This document shows, piece by piece, positions 52,519 to 61,240 of a stretch of DNA of 64,000 nt. Each line of letters opens with the position of its first letter. Within the stretch, counting starts at the first letter, position 1. The notes beneath the pieces were generated by a model that was given only the letters and a program-made list of their open reading frames with translations, made no database searches and was not told where the DNA came from. Origin of the DNA: an uncultured Faecalibacterium sp. (GTDB lineage: Bacteria > Bacillota > Clostridia > Oscillospirales > Ruminococcaceae). The translations under genes were made by a program, and so were the position numbers. Location of the stretch: assembly GCA_934525845.1 (NCBI GenBank), contig CAKSZS010000003.1, forward strand, positions 87,273 to 151,272, written 5' to 3'.

Positions 52519-52546
52519 TTGACAAATCTTTTTTTGTGCATATAAT
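52519..52546 (+). promoter_or_regulatory. Promoter of the marR-MATE operon
   Basis: TTGACA (52519-52524), 16-nt spacer and TATAAT (52541-52546). Confidence 0.88.
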
Positions 52547-52562
52547 TATCAACGGTAATTAT
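52542..52562. promoter_or_regulatory. Candidate MarR operator
   Basis: Dyad ATAATTATC, AAC, GGTAATTAT with one imperfect pair, overlapping the -10. A further GGTAAT half-site follows at 52567. Autorepression by the first gene's product is expected. Confidence 0.6.
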
Positions 52563-52591
52563 CTTTGGTAATCTTTTGGAGGGAGCAGTTC

Positions 52592-53044
52592 ATGAAAGTC
52601 GAACTCATCAAGCGGATGATGGACGCCTGCTATCTGGCAAAGCGGGCGCGGGATATGCTGCCGCCGCTGCCGGAGGGCGTGATGCCCTCGTACATTCAAT
52701 ATCTGGACGCACTTCAGAAGCTGGAAGCACAGGGGGTGCTGGTCCGGGTCTCGGACCTCAGTGAAGCGCTGGGGCTGCCGCGTCCGGGCGTTACCCGGAC
52801 GGTGAAGGAGATGGAAGCCAAGGGCTACCTGCACAAACAGGTTTCGGCGGAGGACGGGCGGGTGACCTATCTGTCTCTCACCGAAGCGGGAAAGCAGCTC
52901 TCCCGGAAATACGATGCAGATTATTTTCAGGAGCTTGCCCCCTGGATGGGCCGCATTTCCGAAGAAGATGCCGAATGCATGATCGCCACCATCGAAACGT
53001 TTTATCAGATCATGGCCGAAAGGAGAACTTCGTTTGAAAAGTGA
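52592..53044 (+). CDS. MarR-family regulator
   Basis: A 150-residue winged-helix regulator. VRVSDLSEALGLPRPGVTRTVKEME is the recognition helix region and DGRVTYLSLTEAG the wing. ATG at 52592 follows GGAGGGAG. Its 3' end overlaps the MATE gene by 11 nt, so it very likely regulates that exporter and itself through the dyad over the promoter, responding to an exported or toxic compound. Confidence 0.9.
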   Translation: MKVELIKRMMDACYLAKRARDMLPPLPEGVMPSYIQYLDALQKLEAQGVLVRVSDLSEALGLPRPGVTRTVKEMEAKGYLHKQVSAEDGRVTYLSLTEAGKQLSRKYDADYFQELAPWMGRISEEDAECMIATIETFYQIMAERRTSFEK

Positions 53045-54416
53045 AAAATCGGATTTCACGCAGGGCAGCATCCTGAAAAAGCTGGCCCTCTTCATGCTGC
53101 CCATCCTGGGCGCACTGGTGCTGCAGGCCGCGTACGGTGCGGTGGACCTGCTGGTAGTGGGGCATTTCGGCTCGACCTCTGGTCTGTCGGCGGTGTCCAC
53201 GGGCAGTCAGGTCCTGAACCTCGTGACCTTTGTGGTCACTCAATTTGCCATGGGCATCACGGTGCTCATTGCCCGGTATCTGGGCGAAAAGCGGCCCCAG
53301 TACATCGGGCAGGTCATCGGCGGTGCGGTGGTGGTGTTTGCACTGATCTCGGCGGCACTGTTTGTGGTCATGGTGGGCTTTGCCCGCCCCATCTCGGTGC
53401 TGATGCAGGCCCCCGCCGAGGCGGTGGATCTGACCGCCAGCTATGTCCGCATCTGCGGCGGCGGCATTTTCTTCATTGTGGCGTACAACCTGCTGTCGGC
53501 GATTTTCCGCGGGCTGGGCGACAGCAAGTCGCCGCTGCTGTTCGTGCTGGTGGCCTGCATCGTGAATGTGTTCGGCGACCTGGCTCTGGTGGCCGGGCTG
53601 CACATGGATGCCGCCGGTGCCGCCATTGCAACGGTGGCCGCACAGGCCGTCAGCGTGGTGTGTGCGGTGATCATGCTGCTGAAAAAGAAACTGCCCTTCC
53701 GGCTGCAGAAGTCGGATTTCCGGCTGAACCTCCAGTGCCGCAAGTTCCTGGGCATCGGTCTGCCGCTGGCCTTGCAGGAGTTCCTGACCCAGCTGTCCTT
53801 CCTGGCGCTCTGTGCCTTCGTCAACCGGCTGGGCCTGGAAGCCTCGTCCGGTTACGGCGTGGCCTGCAAGATCGTCAACTTTGCGATGCTTATCCCCAGC
53901 GCCCTGATGCAGTCCATGGCGGCGTTCGTATCCCAGAACATCGGCGCGGGCAACCCGAAGCGGGCCAAGCATTCCATGTTCACGGGCATCGGCATCGGTC
54001 TGGTGTTCGGCTGTGCGGTGTTTGCGCTGGTGTGGCTGAAAGGAGACCTGCTGTGCAGTGTCTTCACCACCGAAGCGGCCGTCATTGCCAACGGCTTTGC
54101 CTACCTGAAAGGCTTTGCCCCCGAGACCATCGCCACGGCGGTGCTGTTCAGCATGGTGGGCTACTTCAACGGCAGCAACAAGACCGTCTGGGTCATGGTG
54201 CAGGGCCTGGTGCAGACCCTGCTGGTGCGTCTGCCCATGGCTTACTTCATGAGCATCCAGCCAAACGCCAGCCTGACCAACATCGGTCTGGCAGCACCCA
54301 CCTCCACCCTCGTGGGCGTTGTGCTGAATGTGTGCTTCTTTCTGTACCTCGAGCAGAAGGCACACAGGCAGCCGGCAAAAACCGGCGATGCCGCCAGCGG
54401 CGCAGGGATGGAGTGA
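53034..54416 (+). CDS. MATE-family exporter under MarR control
   Basis: A 460-residue transporter with twelve membrane segments in two repeats: LKKLALFMLPILGALVLQAAY and VDLLVVGHFGSTSGLSAVS in the first, GIGLPLALQEFLTQLSFLAL in the second. It starts with TTG at 53034 behind AAAGGAG, inside the marR 3' end. Export of drugs or metabolites by cation antiport is the family role. Confidence 0.92.
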   Translation: MKSEKSDFTQGSILKKLALFMLPILGALVLQAAYGAVDLLVVGHFGSTSGLSAVSTGSQVLNLVTFVVTQFAMGITVLIARYLGEKRPQYIGQVIGGAVVVFALISAALFVVMVGFARPISVLMQAPAEAVDLTASYVRICGGGIFFIVAYNLLSAIFRGLGDSKSPLLFVLVACIVNVFGDLALVAGLHMDAAGAAIATVAAQAVSVVCAVIMLLKKKLPFRLQKSDFRLNLQCRKFLGIGLPLALQEFLTQLSFLALCAFVNRLGLEASSGYGVACKIVNFAMLIPSALMQSMAAFVSQNIGAGNPKRAKHSMFTGIGIGLVFGCAVFALVWLKGDLLCSVFTTEAAVIANGFAYLKGFAPETIATAVLFSMVGYFNGSNKTVWVMVQGLVQTLLVRLPMAYFMSIQPNASLTNIGLAAPTSTLVGVVLNVCFFLYLEQKAHRQPAKTGDAASGAGME

Positions 54417-54466
54417 AAAAACAAAGAAATACACTGAATGCATTTCTTGCGATAAAGAATAAGCAT

Positions 54467-54495
54467 TTAACATTTCTTGAATCTGATTTTATACT
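54467..54495 (+). promoter_or_regulatory. Promoter of the MerR-cupin operon
   Basis: TTAACA (54467-54472), 17-nt spacer and TATACT (54490-54495). Confidence 0.65.
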
Positions 54496-54526
54496 ATAGG
54501 TGTCCATCCGGACACCTATTTCTTTT
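54496..54526 (+). terminator. Hairpin directly after the -10: terminator, attenuator or operator
   Basis: A perfect 10-bp dyad ATAGGTGTCC (54496-54505) and GGACACCTAT (54510-54519) is followed by TTCTTTTT. It could terminate the upstream MATE transcript, but its position at the start of the next transcript also suits an operator or attenuator. Confidence 0.7.
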
Positions 54527-54546
54527 TATGGGAGAACGCGCAGGGG

Positions 54547-55323
54547 ATGACGAAGCAGGACATGACGGAACGGTTCAAGATACCGGAAACGGTTCTGAAT
54601 GACTATGAACGGAATGTACGCAAAACGCATACGGAAAGCTACACCGATGCGGATCTTGCTTTGCTCAGTCAGATGGTCACACTGTACGAGATCGGTTTTT
54701 CACCGCAGCAGGCGCAGGAATATCTTGGGATGGACCATGTGCGGAGCAGCACCAACGCGGTGCGGCTGGCGCTTTTGAACCAAAAGCGGCGGGAACTTTT
54801 AAACACGATTCATCAGCAGGAGGAACGGCTGAACAAGCTGGACTTCCTGCGCTATGAACTACAAAAAAATCAAAAATGGAGGAACGATCGTATGAAATTC
54901 AGCAATGAAAAAGAGTTTGAGCAGGTCAACGTGTTTGGCAAGGGGGAGCCGAATGTCGCCTATGCAAAATACTTTATCGGGGATTCCTTCCTCAACCCGG
55001 TCACCAGCGCAGGCTGCGGGGTCCATCTGTCCAACGTGACCTTTGCACCCGGCTGCCGCAACAACTGGCACGTTCATCATGCGGCCAAGGGCGGCGGTCA
55101 GCTGCTGCTCTGCATTGCAGGCGAGGGCTGGTATCAGGAAGAGGGCAAGCCTGCCGTCAGCCTGGTGCCCGGCTCCGTGGTGGAGATCCCGGCAAACGTG
55201 AAGCATTGGCACGGTGCCAAGGCCGACAGCTGGTTCAGCCACCTGGCCATGGAGATCCCCGGCGAGGAGTGCTCCAACGAGTGGCTGGAGCCGGTGACCG
55301 ACGAGCAGTACAATGCCCTGTAA
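54547..55323 (+). CDS. Fused MerR-like DNA-binding and cupin protein
   Basis: A 258-residue protein joining two modules normally encoded separately. Residues 1-114 are MerR-like: a winged-helix start (RFKIPETVLNDYER, DLALLSQMVTLYEIGFSPQQAQEYL) and a coiled dimerisation helix. Residues 116-258 form a cupin (NNWHVHHAAKGGGQLLLCIAGEGWYQEEG, PGSVVEIPANVKHWHGA) with the metal-binding histidines. An ATG at 54892 with GGAGG correctly placed upstream begins the cupin exactly, so a shorter cupin-only product may also be made from the same frame. The next gene encodes a carboxymuconolactone decarboxylase-like protein, the usual companion of this cupin. Confidence 0.8.
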   Translation: MTKQDMTERFKIPETVLNDYERNVRKTHTESYTDADLALLSQMVTLYEIGFSPQQAQEYLGMDHVRSSTNAVRLALLNQKRRELLNTIHQQEERLNKLDFLRYELQKNQKWRNDRMKFSNEKEFEQVNVFGKGEPNVAYAKYFIGDSFLNPVTSAGCGVHLSNVTFAPGCRNNWHVHHAAKGGGQLLLCIAGEGWYQEEGKPAVSLVPGSVVEIPANVKHWHGAKADSWFSHLAMEIPGEECSNEWLEPVTDEQYNAL

Positions 55324-55336
55324 GGAGGAACGCACC

Positions 55337-55663
55337 ATGGAAAAGCAGACCGCAGGCCGCAAGCGTCTGGGCGATTTTGCGCCCAAATTTGCAGAGCTGA
55401 ACGATGATGTGCTGTTCGGCGAGGTGTGGAGCCGGGAAGACAAACTCTCTCTGCGGGACCGGAGCATCGTCACGGTGGTGGTGCTGATGACCAAGGGCAT
55501 CTTTGACAGCTCCATGAAGGTCCATCTGACCAACGCCAAAAAGCACGGCGTGACCGCTGAGGAAATGGCCGAGATCATCACCCATGCCGCGTTCTATGCC
55601 GGCTGGCCGAACGCCTGGGCGACCTTCAACCTGGCCAAAGAGGTCTACGACGCGGAAGCATGA
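55337..55663 (+). CDS. Carboxymuconolactone decarboxylase/AhpD-like protein
   Basis: A 108-residue all-helical protein of the CMD family (SLRDRSIVTVVVLMTKG, HLTNAKKHGVTAEEMAEIITHAAFYAGWPNA). The AhpD CxxC thiol pair is absent, so it is of the gamma-CMD type and not a peroxidase. The role in Firmicutes is unclear; it commonly forms pairs with the upstream type of cupin. AAGGAGG lies before the ATG. Its stop overlaps the start of the MATE pseudogene (ATGA). Confidence 0.87.
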   Translation: MEKQTAGRKRLGDFAPKFAELNDDVLFGEVWSREDKLSLRDRSIVTVVVLMTKGIFDSSMKVHLTNAKKHGVTAEEMAEIITHAAFYAGWPNAWATFNLAKEVYDAEA

Positions 55664-56962
55664 GCAAACAGTTTTCCAATCAGGACCTGAAAAAGCTGAT
55701 CGTGCCGCTGTTTCTGGAACAGCTTCTGGTGGCGCTGGTAGGCATGGCAGACGTGTTCGTCATCGGCTTTGTGGGCGAAGCGGCGGTGTCCGGCGTGTCG
55801 CTGGTGAACAGCTTCAACACCATCTTCCTCAACCTGTTCACAGCGCTGGCCGCTGGCGGTGCGGTGGTCATCAGCCAGTACATCGGCCGGGAAGAAAAAG
55901 AGCTGGCCAGCCGTTCGGCCTGTCAGCTGGCGCTGGCGGCGGCACTGTTTTCGGTGGCCGCTGCTGCGCCTGCTGTTCGGCAAGGTGGAGCCGGAGGTCA
56001 TGGCCGCCTGCATCACCTACCTGAAAATCTCGGCCTACTCCTACCCGGCGCTGGCCGTGTACAATGCCGGTGCGGCCCTCTACCGCAGTTTTGGCAAAAC
56101 CAGCACCACCATGTACATCTCCATTGCCTCCAACTGCATCAACGTGGTGGGCAACTGCATCGGCGTGTTCGTACTGAAAGCAGGCGTGGCCGGTGTGGCA
56201 TGGCCTTCTCTGATCGCCCGCACCTTTTCGGCAGCGGCCATCACGGTGCTGTGCTTTTCGAAAAAGAACCCGGTTTCCTACTGCTGGCAGGGGCTGCTCC
56301 GGCTGGAAGGGAAGTTGCAGGCAAAAATTCTGCGCATTGCGGTGCCCAACGGCTTTGAAAGCGGCGTCTTCCAACTGGTCAAGGTGGCACTGAGCAGTGT
56401 CATTTCCATGTTCGGCACTTACCAGATCGCGGCCAACGGCGTGGCACAGAGCTTCTGGAGCATGGCGGCGCTGGTGTGTGTGGCCATGGGGCCGGTGTTT
56501 ATCACAGTGATCGGCCAGTGCATGGGCGCAGGAGACACCGAAGCGGCGGAATACTATTTCCACAAGCTGATGAAGATCACGCTGGTGTTCGCGGCGGCAT
56601 GGAACTTGTTCATCTTTGCACTGACCCCGGTGGTGCTGCACTTCTATACTCTGGAACCCCAGACCAAACAGTTGGTGCTCTGGCTGGTGCTCATCCACAA
56701 TGTCTTCAACACGGTGGCCTTCCCCTTTGCAGATCCTCTGGGCAAGGGCCTGCGCGCCTGCGGCGATGTGGGCTTTACCACCGGCATCTCGCTGTTCACC
56801 ACCATCGGTGTGCGGCTCGTGTTCTCCATGCTGTTTGCCGTGGTGCTGAAGATGGGGGTCATCGGCATTGCCTTTGCCATGTGCCTGGACTGGTCCATGC
56901 GCGGCATCATCTTCTGGTTCCGGTTCAAACAGAGTAAATGGAAAACGCTGAAGGTGATCTGA
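55660..56962 (+). pseudogene. Frameshifted MATE-family exporter
   Basis: The reading frame starting at ATG 55660 encodes the first third of a MATE transporter (KKLIVPLFLEQLLVALVGMADVFV, AAGGAVVISQYIGREEKELA), then runs into nonsense after ALFSVA near 55965. The remainder (LLRLLFGKVEPEV through LKVI, ending at 56962) continues in the next frame with all downstream membrane helices. One extra base, or two missing, between about 55955 and 55985 explains it. It could be a true disruption, a phase-variable site or a sequence error; the downstream frame has no stop codons, so the damage must be recent. Confidence 0.85.
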
Positions 56963-57047
56963 ACCCGCTTGCGTTTCCGGGACCGATTCTGGTAAGATAA
57001 AAGAAAACGGCCTGCCGTGAAAATACAAGCAAAGAGGTGGATGTTCC

Positions 57048-57941
57048 ATGCTGCTGTTCCAGCAAATCGAAGACCTTGCCTATAAACATACCGATGCCCG
57101 GCGTACCATTGGCGAATTTCTGCTTGCCAAGAAAAGCCGGGTGCGGGAATACAATATGCAGCAGATCGCGGAGGAAACGTTTTCCTCCAAGTCCTCGCTG
57201 GTGCGGTTTGCAAAGGCACTGGGCTTCTCCGGCTGGAAGGAGTTCATGGAGCAGTTCCTGAGCGACAGCTATTACGAGGAAAGCCACTACACCGACATTG
57301 ACCCGAACTTTCCGTTCAAGCCCGGCGATGACACCGAAAAGATCATGGTGCAGCTGAGCAGTCTGGCGGTGGAAAGCATTCTGGATACCACCGACCAGCT
57401 GGATCTGAAGGAGCTGGATAAGGCCGTGGACATCCTCTATCATTCCCGGCAGATCGCCCTGATGAGCCAGGCCCCCAACCTGTATGTGGGGGAGCTGTTC
57501 CGCCGCAAAATGGCGACCATCGGCAAGAATGTGCTGATTACGGAAAGTGACCTGGGGCTGCTGGCGCACTCGCTGCACAAAGAGGACTGTGCCATCCTCA
57601 TTTCCTATTCCGGCAACAGCGAACGCCGCCTGCCGCTGAAGGTCATCCCGATCCTGGAAGAGGCCGGGGTGCCCATCATTGCCATCACCGGCATGGGGGA
57701 CAATCTGCTGCGGCAGCACGCCACCTGTGTGCTTTCCATGTCCAGCCGGGAACGGCTGTATACCAAGATCAGCAACTTCGCCACTGAAGAATCCATCAAC
57801 TTTATTCTGAATATGCTGTACGCCTGCTATTTCTCCAAGGACTACGAAAAAAATCTGGACTTCAAGACCAAGGCTTCCCGGATCCTGGAGTTCCAGCGTT
57901 TTTCCGAAAACAGCGACATTCAGGAAAAACCACAAACCTGA
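57048..57941 (+). CDS. RpiR-family regulator
   Basis: A 297-residue regulator with an N-terminal RpiR helix-turn-helix (MQQIAEETFSSKSSLVRFAKALGFSGWKEF, about 30-70) and a C-terminal SIS sugar-isomerase domain (about 120-250; QIALMSQAPNLYVGELFRRKM, ILISYSGNSERRLPL) that binds phosphosugars. ATG at 57048 follows AGAGGTGG. It precedes a beta-glucoside PTS/GH1 operon on the same strand, so control by an incoming sugar phosphate is likely. Confidence 0.92.
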   Translation: MLLFQQIEDLAYKHTDARRTIGEFLLAKKSRVREYNMQQIAEETFSSKSSLVRFAKALGFSGWKEFMEQFLSDSYYEESHYTDIDPNFPFKPGDDTEKIMVQLSSLAVESILDTTDQLDLKELDKAVDILYHSRQIALMSQAPNLYVGELFRRKMATIGKNVLITESDLGLLAHSLHKEDCAILISYSGNSERRLPLKVIPILEEAGVPIIAITGMGDNLLRQHATCVLSMSSRERLYTKISNFATEESINFILNMLYACYFSKDYEKNLDFKTKASRILEFQRFSENSDIQEKPQT

Positions 57942-57969
57942 AATTGTGTACAGAGGGCATGGCCGATTG

Positions 57970-58142
57970 GCGATGCCCTCTCAGTCATCGCTGCGCGATG
58001 CCAGCAGCTCCTCCTTTTGGCTCCGCCATCTTCCCCCGGCCGGGGAAAGCCGGTCCCGAAAGGGGGCGCTTTTTTCATCGGAAGTTTTACGCAGGTAAAA
58101 GCTCTCCCTTCGGGAGAGCTGGCGCGTCAGCGCCTGAGAGGG
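57970..58142. repeat. Dispersed palindromic intergenic repeat
   Basis: Starts CCCTCTCAGTCATCGCTGCGCGATG and ends GCGCGTCAGCGCCTGAGAGGGC, written here in segments. It includes a TTCCCCCGGCCGGGGAA hairpin and AGCTCTCCCTTCGGGAGAGCT. Same family as the copies near 10.8, 36.5 and 43.5 kb. Further right, 58162-58169 pairs with 58215-58222 around a TTCCG/CGGAA hairpin. Confidence 0.8.
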
Positions 58143-58230
58143 CTTTTGTTGTATTCCAGTTGTGCCGCGCTGTGCCGCTCGAAAACGGTTCCGGCTCGGA
58201 ACGGCGCGGTACAACGCGGCACGGAATCTA

Positions 58231-58260
58231 TTGCTTTTTGCTGGTGGAATTTGCTACAAT
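58231..58260 (+). promoter_or_regulatory. Promoter of the beta-glucoside PTS operon
   Basis: TTGCTT (58231-58236), 18-nt spacer and TACAAT (58255-58260). No LicT-type antiterminator leader is apparent. Confidence 0.6.
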
Positions 58261-58352
58261 TTTCTTGCAAAGAGAAGTGGATTTGAGCACAGGTGCACAT
58301 GAGGTCAAGTTCCACGCTTCGATGAAGGATTCGCAAAAAAGGAGAAATCATC

Positions 58353-59735
58353 ATGAGCAAAAAGTATGAAGCCATCGCACAGGACGTCGTTCGTCTTGTG
58401 GGCGGCGCAGAAAATGTGGACTCCCTGCACCATTGCCAGACCCGTCTGCGGTTCAAGCTCCGCGATGAAGCCAAGGCCGACAGCGCGGACATTGAACAGC
58501 TGCCCGGCCACCCCAAGTGCTTTGCCAAGGGCGGGATGTTTCAGGTGGTCATCGGTCTGGATGTGGCCGAGTGCTACGAGGAAGTGGTCAAGCTGCTGCC
58601 CCAGACCGACAGCACAGATGCCGCTGCCAAGGCCGACAAGCCCGCAGGCAAAAAGAAAGTGTTTGACATCGTCACCGATTTTATTTCCAGCATCTTCTCT
58701 CCCATCGTGCCTGCACTGGCCGGTGCCGGTATGGTCAAGGCGCTGCTGGCCTTGCTGGTGGCCTTCAGCTGGATCGACAAGAGCAGTCAGGTGTATGTGC
58801 TGCTGAACCTGTTCGGGGATGCCACCTTCGCCTTCATGCCCATCCTGCTGGCTTACACCACCGCCAAGAAGCTGGGCAGCAACCCGGTGCTGGGCATGGT
58901 CGTGGCCGGCATCATGTGCCACGCAACCTGGACGGGTCTTGTGGCAGCCGGTGAACCGGTGTCTTTCCTCGGTATTCCGTTCTACCTCGTCCGCTACACC
59001 AACTCCACCATTCCCATCGTGCTGGTCATGCTGGTGCAGGCTCCGCTGGAAAAGTGGCTGAACAAGATCATGCCCAAGCCCATCCGTCTGGTGTTTGTGC
59101 CGATGATCGAGTTCATCGTCATGGGCATTCTGGCCTTCTCCGTCCTCGGACCTCTGGGCGATTACGTCGGCAAGATCTTCACCATGCTGTTCACCTTCCT
59201 GAGCGAGAATGTCGGCTGGCTGGAGTGCATGGTCATGGGCGCGTTCTACTCTCCGCTGGTCATCTTCGGCCTGCATCACGGCCTGGCACCGCTGGGCACC
59301 ATGCAGATGTCCCAGATGGGCTATGACGGCATCTTCGGACCCGGCGTGCTGTGTGCCAATATTGCACAGGGTACCGCAGCACTGGTCGCTGGTTTCCTGA
59401 GCAAGGACACGGCCACCAAGCAGATCGGCATCTCCGGCGGCATCACCGGTCTGATGGGCACCACCGAGCCAGCCCTGTACGGCATCAACGTTCCCAAGAA
59501 GTACCCCCTGATCGCCGGTATGATCGGTTCTGCCTGCGGCGGTCTGTACGCGGGCTTGACCCACACCCACCGCTATGCAACGGGTTCCTCCGGTCTGCCT
59601 GCCGTGGTCATGTACATTGGTGACGGCACCATGCAGTATTTCTACAACATCATCATTGCACTGTGCATCACCATCGTGGTGGCAGCTGTCATGACCGTGA
59701 TCCTGAGCCGTTTCTTTGAAAAGAAAAACGCCTGA
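58353..59735 (+). CDS. PTS beta-glucoside-type transporter, EIIBC
   Basis: A 460-residue phosphotransferase permease. The EIIB domain (about 1-88) has the phospho-cysteine in LHHCQTRLRF (Cys28). The EIIC domain (about 105-455) is of the glucose/beta-glucoside superfamily with the GITGLMGTTEPALYG motif. No EIIA domain is fused. The following GH1 enzyme cleaves phosphorylated beta-glucosides, which sets the probable substrate class (cellobiose, arbutin, salicin or similar). AAGGAG precedes the ATG. Confidence 0.92.
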   Translation: MSKKYEAIAQDVVRLVGGAENVDSLHHCQTRLRFKLRDEAKADSADIEQLPGHPKCFAKGGMFQVVIGLDVAECYEEVVKLLPQTDSTDAAAKADKPAGKKKVFDIVTDFISSIFSPIVPALAGAGMVKALLALLVAFSWIDKSSQVYVLLNLFGDATFAFMPILLAYTTAKKLGSNPVLGMVVAGIMCHATWTGLVAAGEPVSFLGIPFYLVRYTNSTIPIVLVMLVQAPLEKWLNKIMPKPIRLVFVPMIEFIVMGILAFSVLGPLGDYVGKIFTMLFTFLSENVGWLECMVMGAFYSPLVIFGLHHGLAPLGTMQMSQMGYDGIFGPGVLCANIAQGTAALVAGFLSKDTATKQIGISGGITGLMGTTEPALYGINVPKKYPLIAGMIGSACGGLYAGLTHTHRYATGSSGLPAVVMYIGDGTMQYFYNIIIALCITIVVAAVMTVILSRFFEKKNA

Positions 59736-59756
59736 ATCTGACAGGAGAACAAAACC

Positions 59757-61223
59757 ATGAAGAACGCATTTCCGAAAAATTTCCTCTGGGGCGGTGCGAC
59801 CTCTGCCCATCAGTATGAAGGCGGCATCAGCGACGGCAGCCGCGCACTGTCGGTACCGGACGTGATGAGCGGCGGCAGCCGCACCTCTCCCCGCTATCTG
59901 ACGGACGGCATCCTGCCCGGCTACCACTACCCTAGCCATGAAGCTGTGGACTTCTACCACCGCTACAAAGAGGATATTGCCCTCTACGGTGAGATGGGTT
60001 TCAAGGTGTTCCGCATGAGCATCAACTGGGCGCGGCTGTTCCCCACCGGGGAGGAGACCGAACCGGAGGCAGATGGCATCCGCTTCTATCACGCTGTGTT
60101 TGCCGAGTGCAAGAAGTACGGCATCGAGCCGCTGGTCACCCTGAGCCACTACGAAATGCCCTATCTTCTGGCGAAAAAGTATACCGGCTGGACCAGCCGT
60201 GCGGTCATCCCGCTGTTCCTGCACTACTGCGAAACGGTGTTCAAGGAGTACAAGGGCGAGGTCAGATACTGGCTTACCTTCAACGAGATCAACCTCCTGC
60301 TGATGGGCGCCTACGGCAACATCAACGGCGGCGGCATCCTGCCGGAAGGCAAGGTGGTGGCCGTGGGCACCGCCGTCAAGGTGGACGAAGGCTGGGACAT
60401 CCCCCAGCGGCGTTACACTGCTCTGCACAACCAGCTGGTGGCCAGCGCCCAGGCTGTGCAGCTGGCCCACCGCATCGACCCGGAAAATCAGGTGGGCTGT
60501 ATGCTGCTGGGCCGTGTGGCCTACCCTTATACCTGCAAGCCGGAGGATGCCCTCAAAGCCCAGCAGGTGATGCGCAAGGCCAACTACTACTGCGGCGATG
60601 TGCAGGTGCGCGGCGCATACCCGGCCTTTGCGAAAAAGCAGTGGGCGGACGAGGGCGTGACCGTGGAGGTCAGCCCGGAGGATGCGGAAACGCTGAAAAA
60701 CGGCACCGTGGACTTTGTGTCCTTCAGCTACTATTCCAGCACCACCGCCACCAACGACCCCAACGTGCCCATTGCCGCCGGCAACATGATGCGCGGCCCC
60801 GGCAACCCCTACCTGAAGACCAGTCAGTGGGGATGGACCATCGACCCGGACGGTCTGCACTGGTATCTGAATGAGCTGTACGACCGCTACCAGAAGCCGC
60901 TGTTCATCGTGGAGAACGGCCTGGGCGCGGAAGACAAGCTGGAAGCCGACGGGACCATCCACGACCCCTACCGCATCGACTATATGCGGGCACACATCCA
61001 GGCCATGGAGCAGGCCATGGAGGACGGTGTGGAGCTGATGGGCTACACGGTGTGGGGCTGCACCGACCTGGTCAGCGCCTCCACCGGCGAGATGAAAAAG
61101 CGGTATGGCCTTATCTATGTGGACAAGAACAACGACGGCACCGGCGACATGAGCCGCCGCCGCAAGGACAGCTTCTATTGGTATAAGAAGGTCATTGAGA
61201 CCAACGGCGAAGATTTGGCCTGA
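59757..61223 (+). CDS. 6-phospho-beta-glucosidase (GH1)
   Basis: A 488-residue GH1 enzyme with the N-terminal signature FPKNFLWGGATSAHQYEGG, acid/base Glu177 in TFNEIN and nucleophile in FIVENGLG. Residues near the C-terminus (MKKRYGLIYVDKNNDGTG) contain the Lys-x-x-Tyr phosphate-recognition pattern of the phospho-specific subfamily. It hydrolyses the sugar phosphate delivered by the PTS permease encoded 21 nt upstream. Confidence 0.94.
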   Translation: MKNAFPKNFLWGGATSAHQYEGGISDGSRALSVPDVMSGGSRTSPRYLTDGILPGYHYPSHEAVDFYHRYKEDIALYGEMGFKVFRMSINWARLFPTGEETEPEADGIRFYHAVFAECKKYGIEPLVTLSHYEMPYLLAKKYTGWTSRAVIPLFLHYCETVFKEYKGEVRYWLTFNEINLLLMGAYGNINGGGILPEGKVVAVGTAVKVDEGWDIPQRRYTALHNQLVASAQAVQLAHRIDPENQVGCMLLGRVAYPYTCKPEDALKAQQVMRKANYYCGDVQVRGAYPAFAKKQWADEGVTVEVSPEDAETLKNGTVDFVSFSYYSSTTATNDPNVPIAAGNMMRGPGNPYLKTSQWGWTIDPDGLHWYLNELYDRYQKPLFIVENGLGAEDKLEADGTIHDPYRIDYMRAHIQAMEQAMEDGVELMGYTVWGCTDLVSASTGEMKKRYGLIYVDKNNDGTGDMSRRRKDSFYWYKKVIETNGEDLA

Positions 61224-61240
61224 AGGAGAACCGAAGGAAA

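Noticed and set aside
58144..58230. A LicT/BglG antiterminator leader before the beta-glucoside PTS genes
   Set aside because: The inverted repeats lie upstream of the predicted promoter, not in the transcript, and no antiterminator gene is nearby; an RpiR regulator is present instead.
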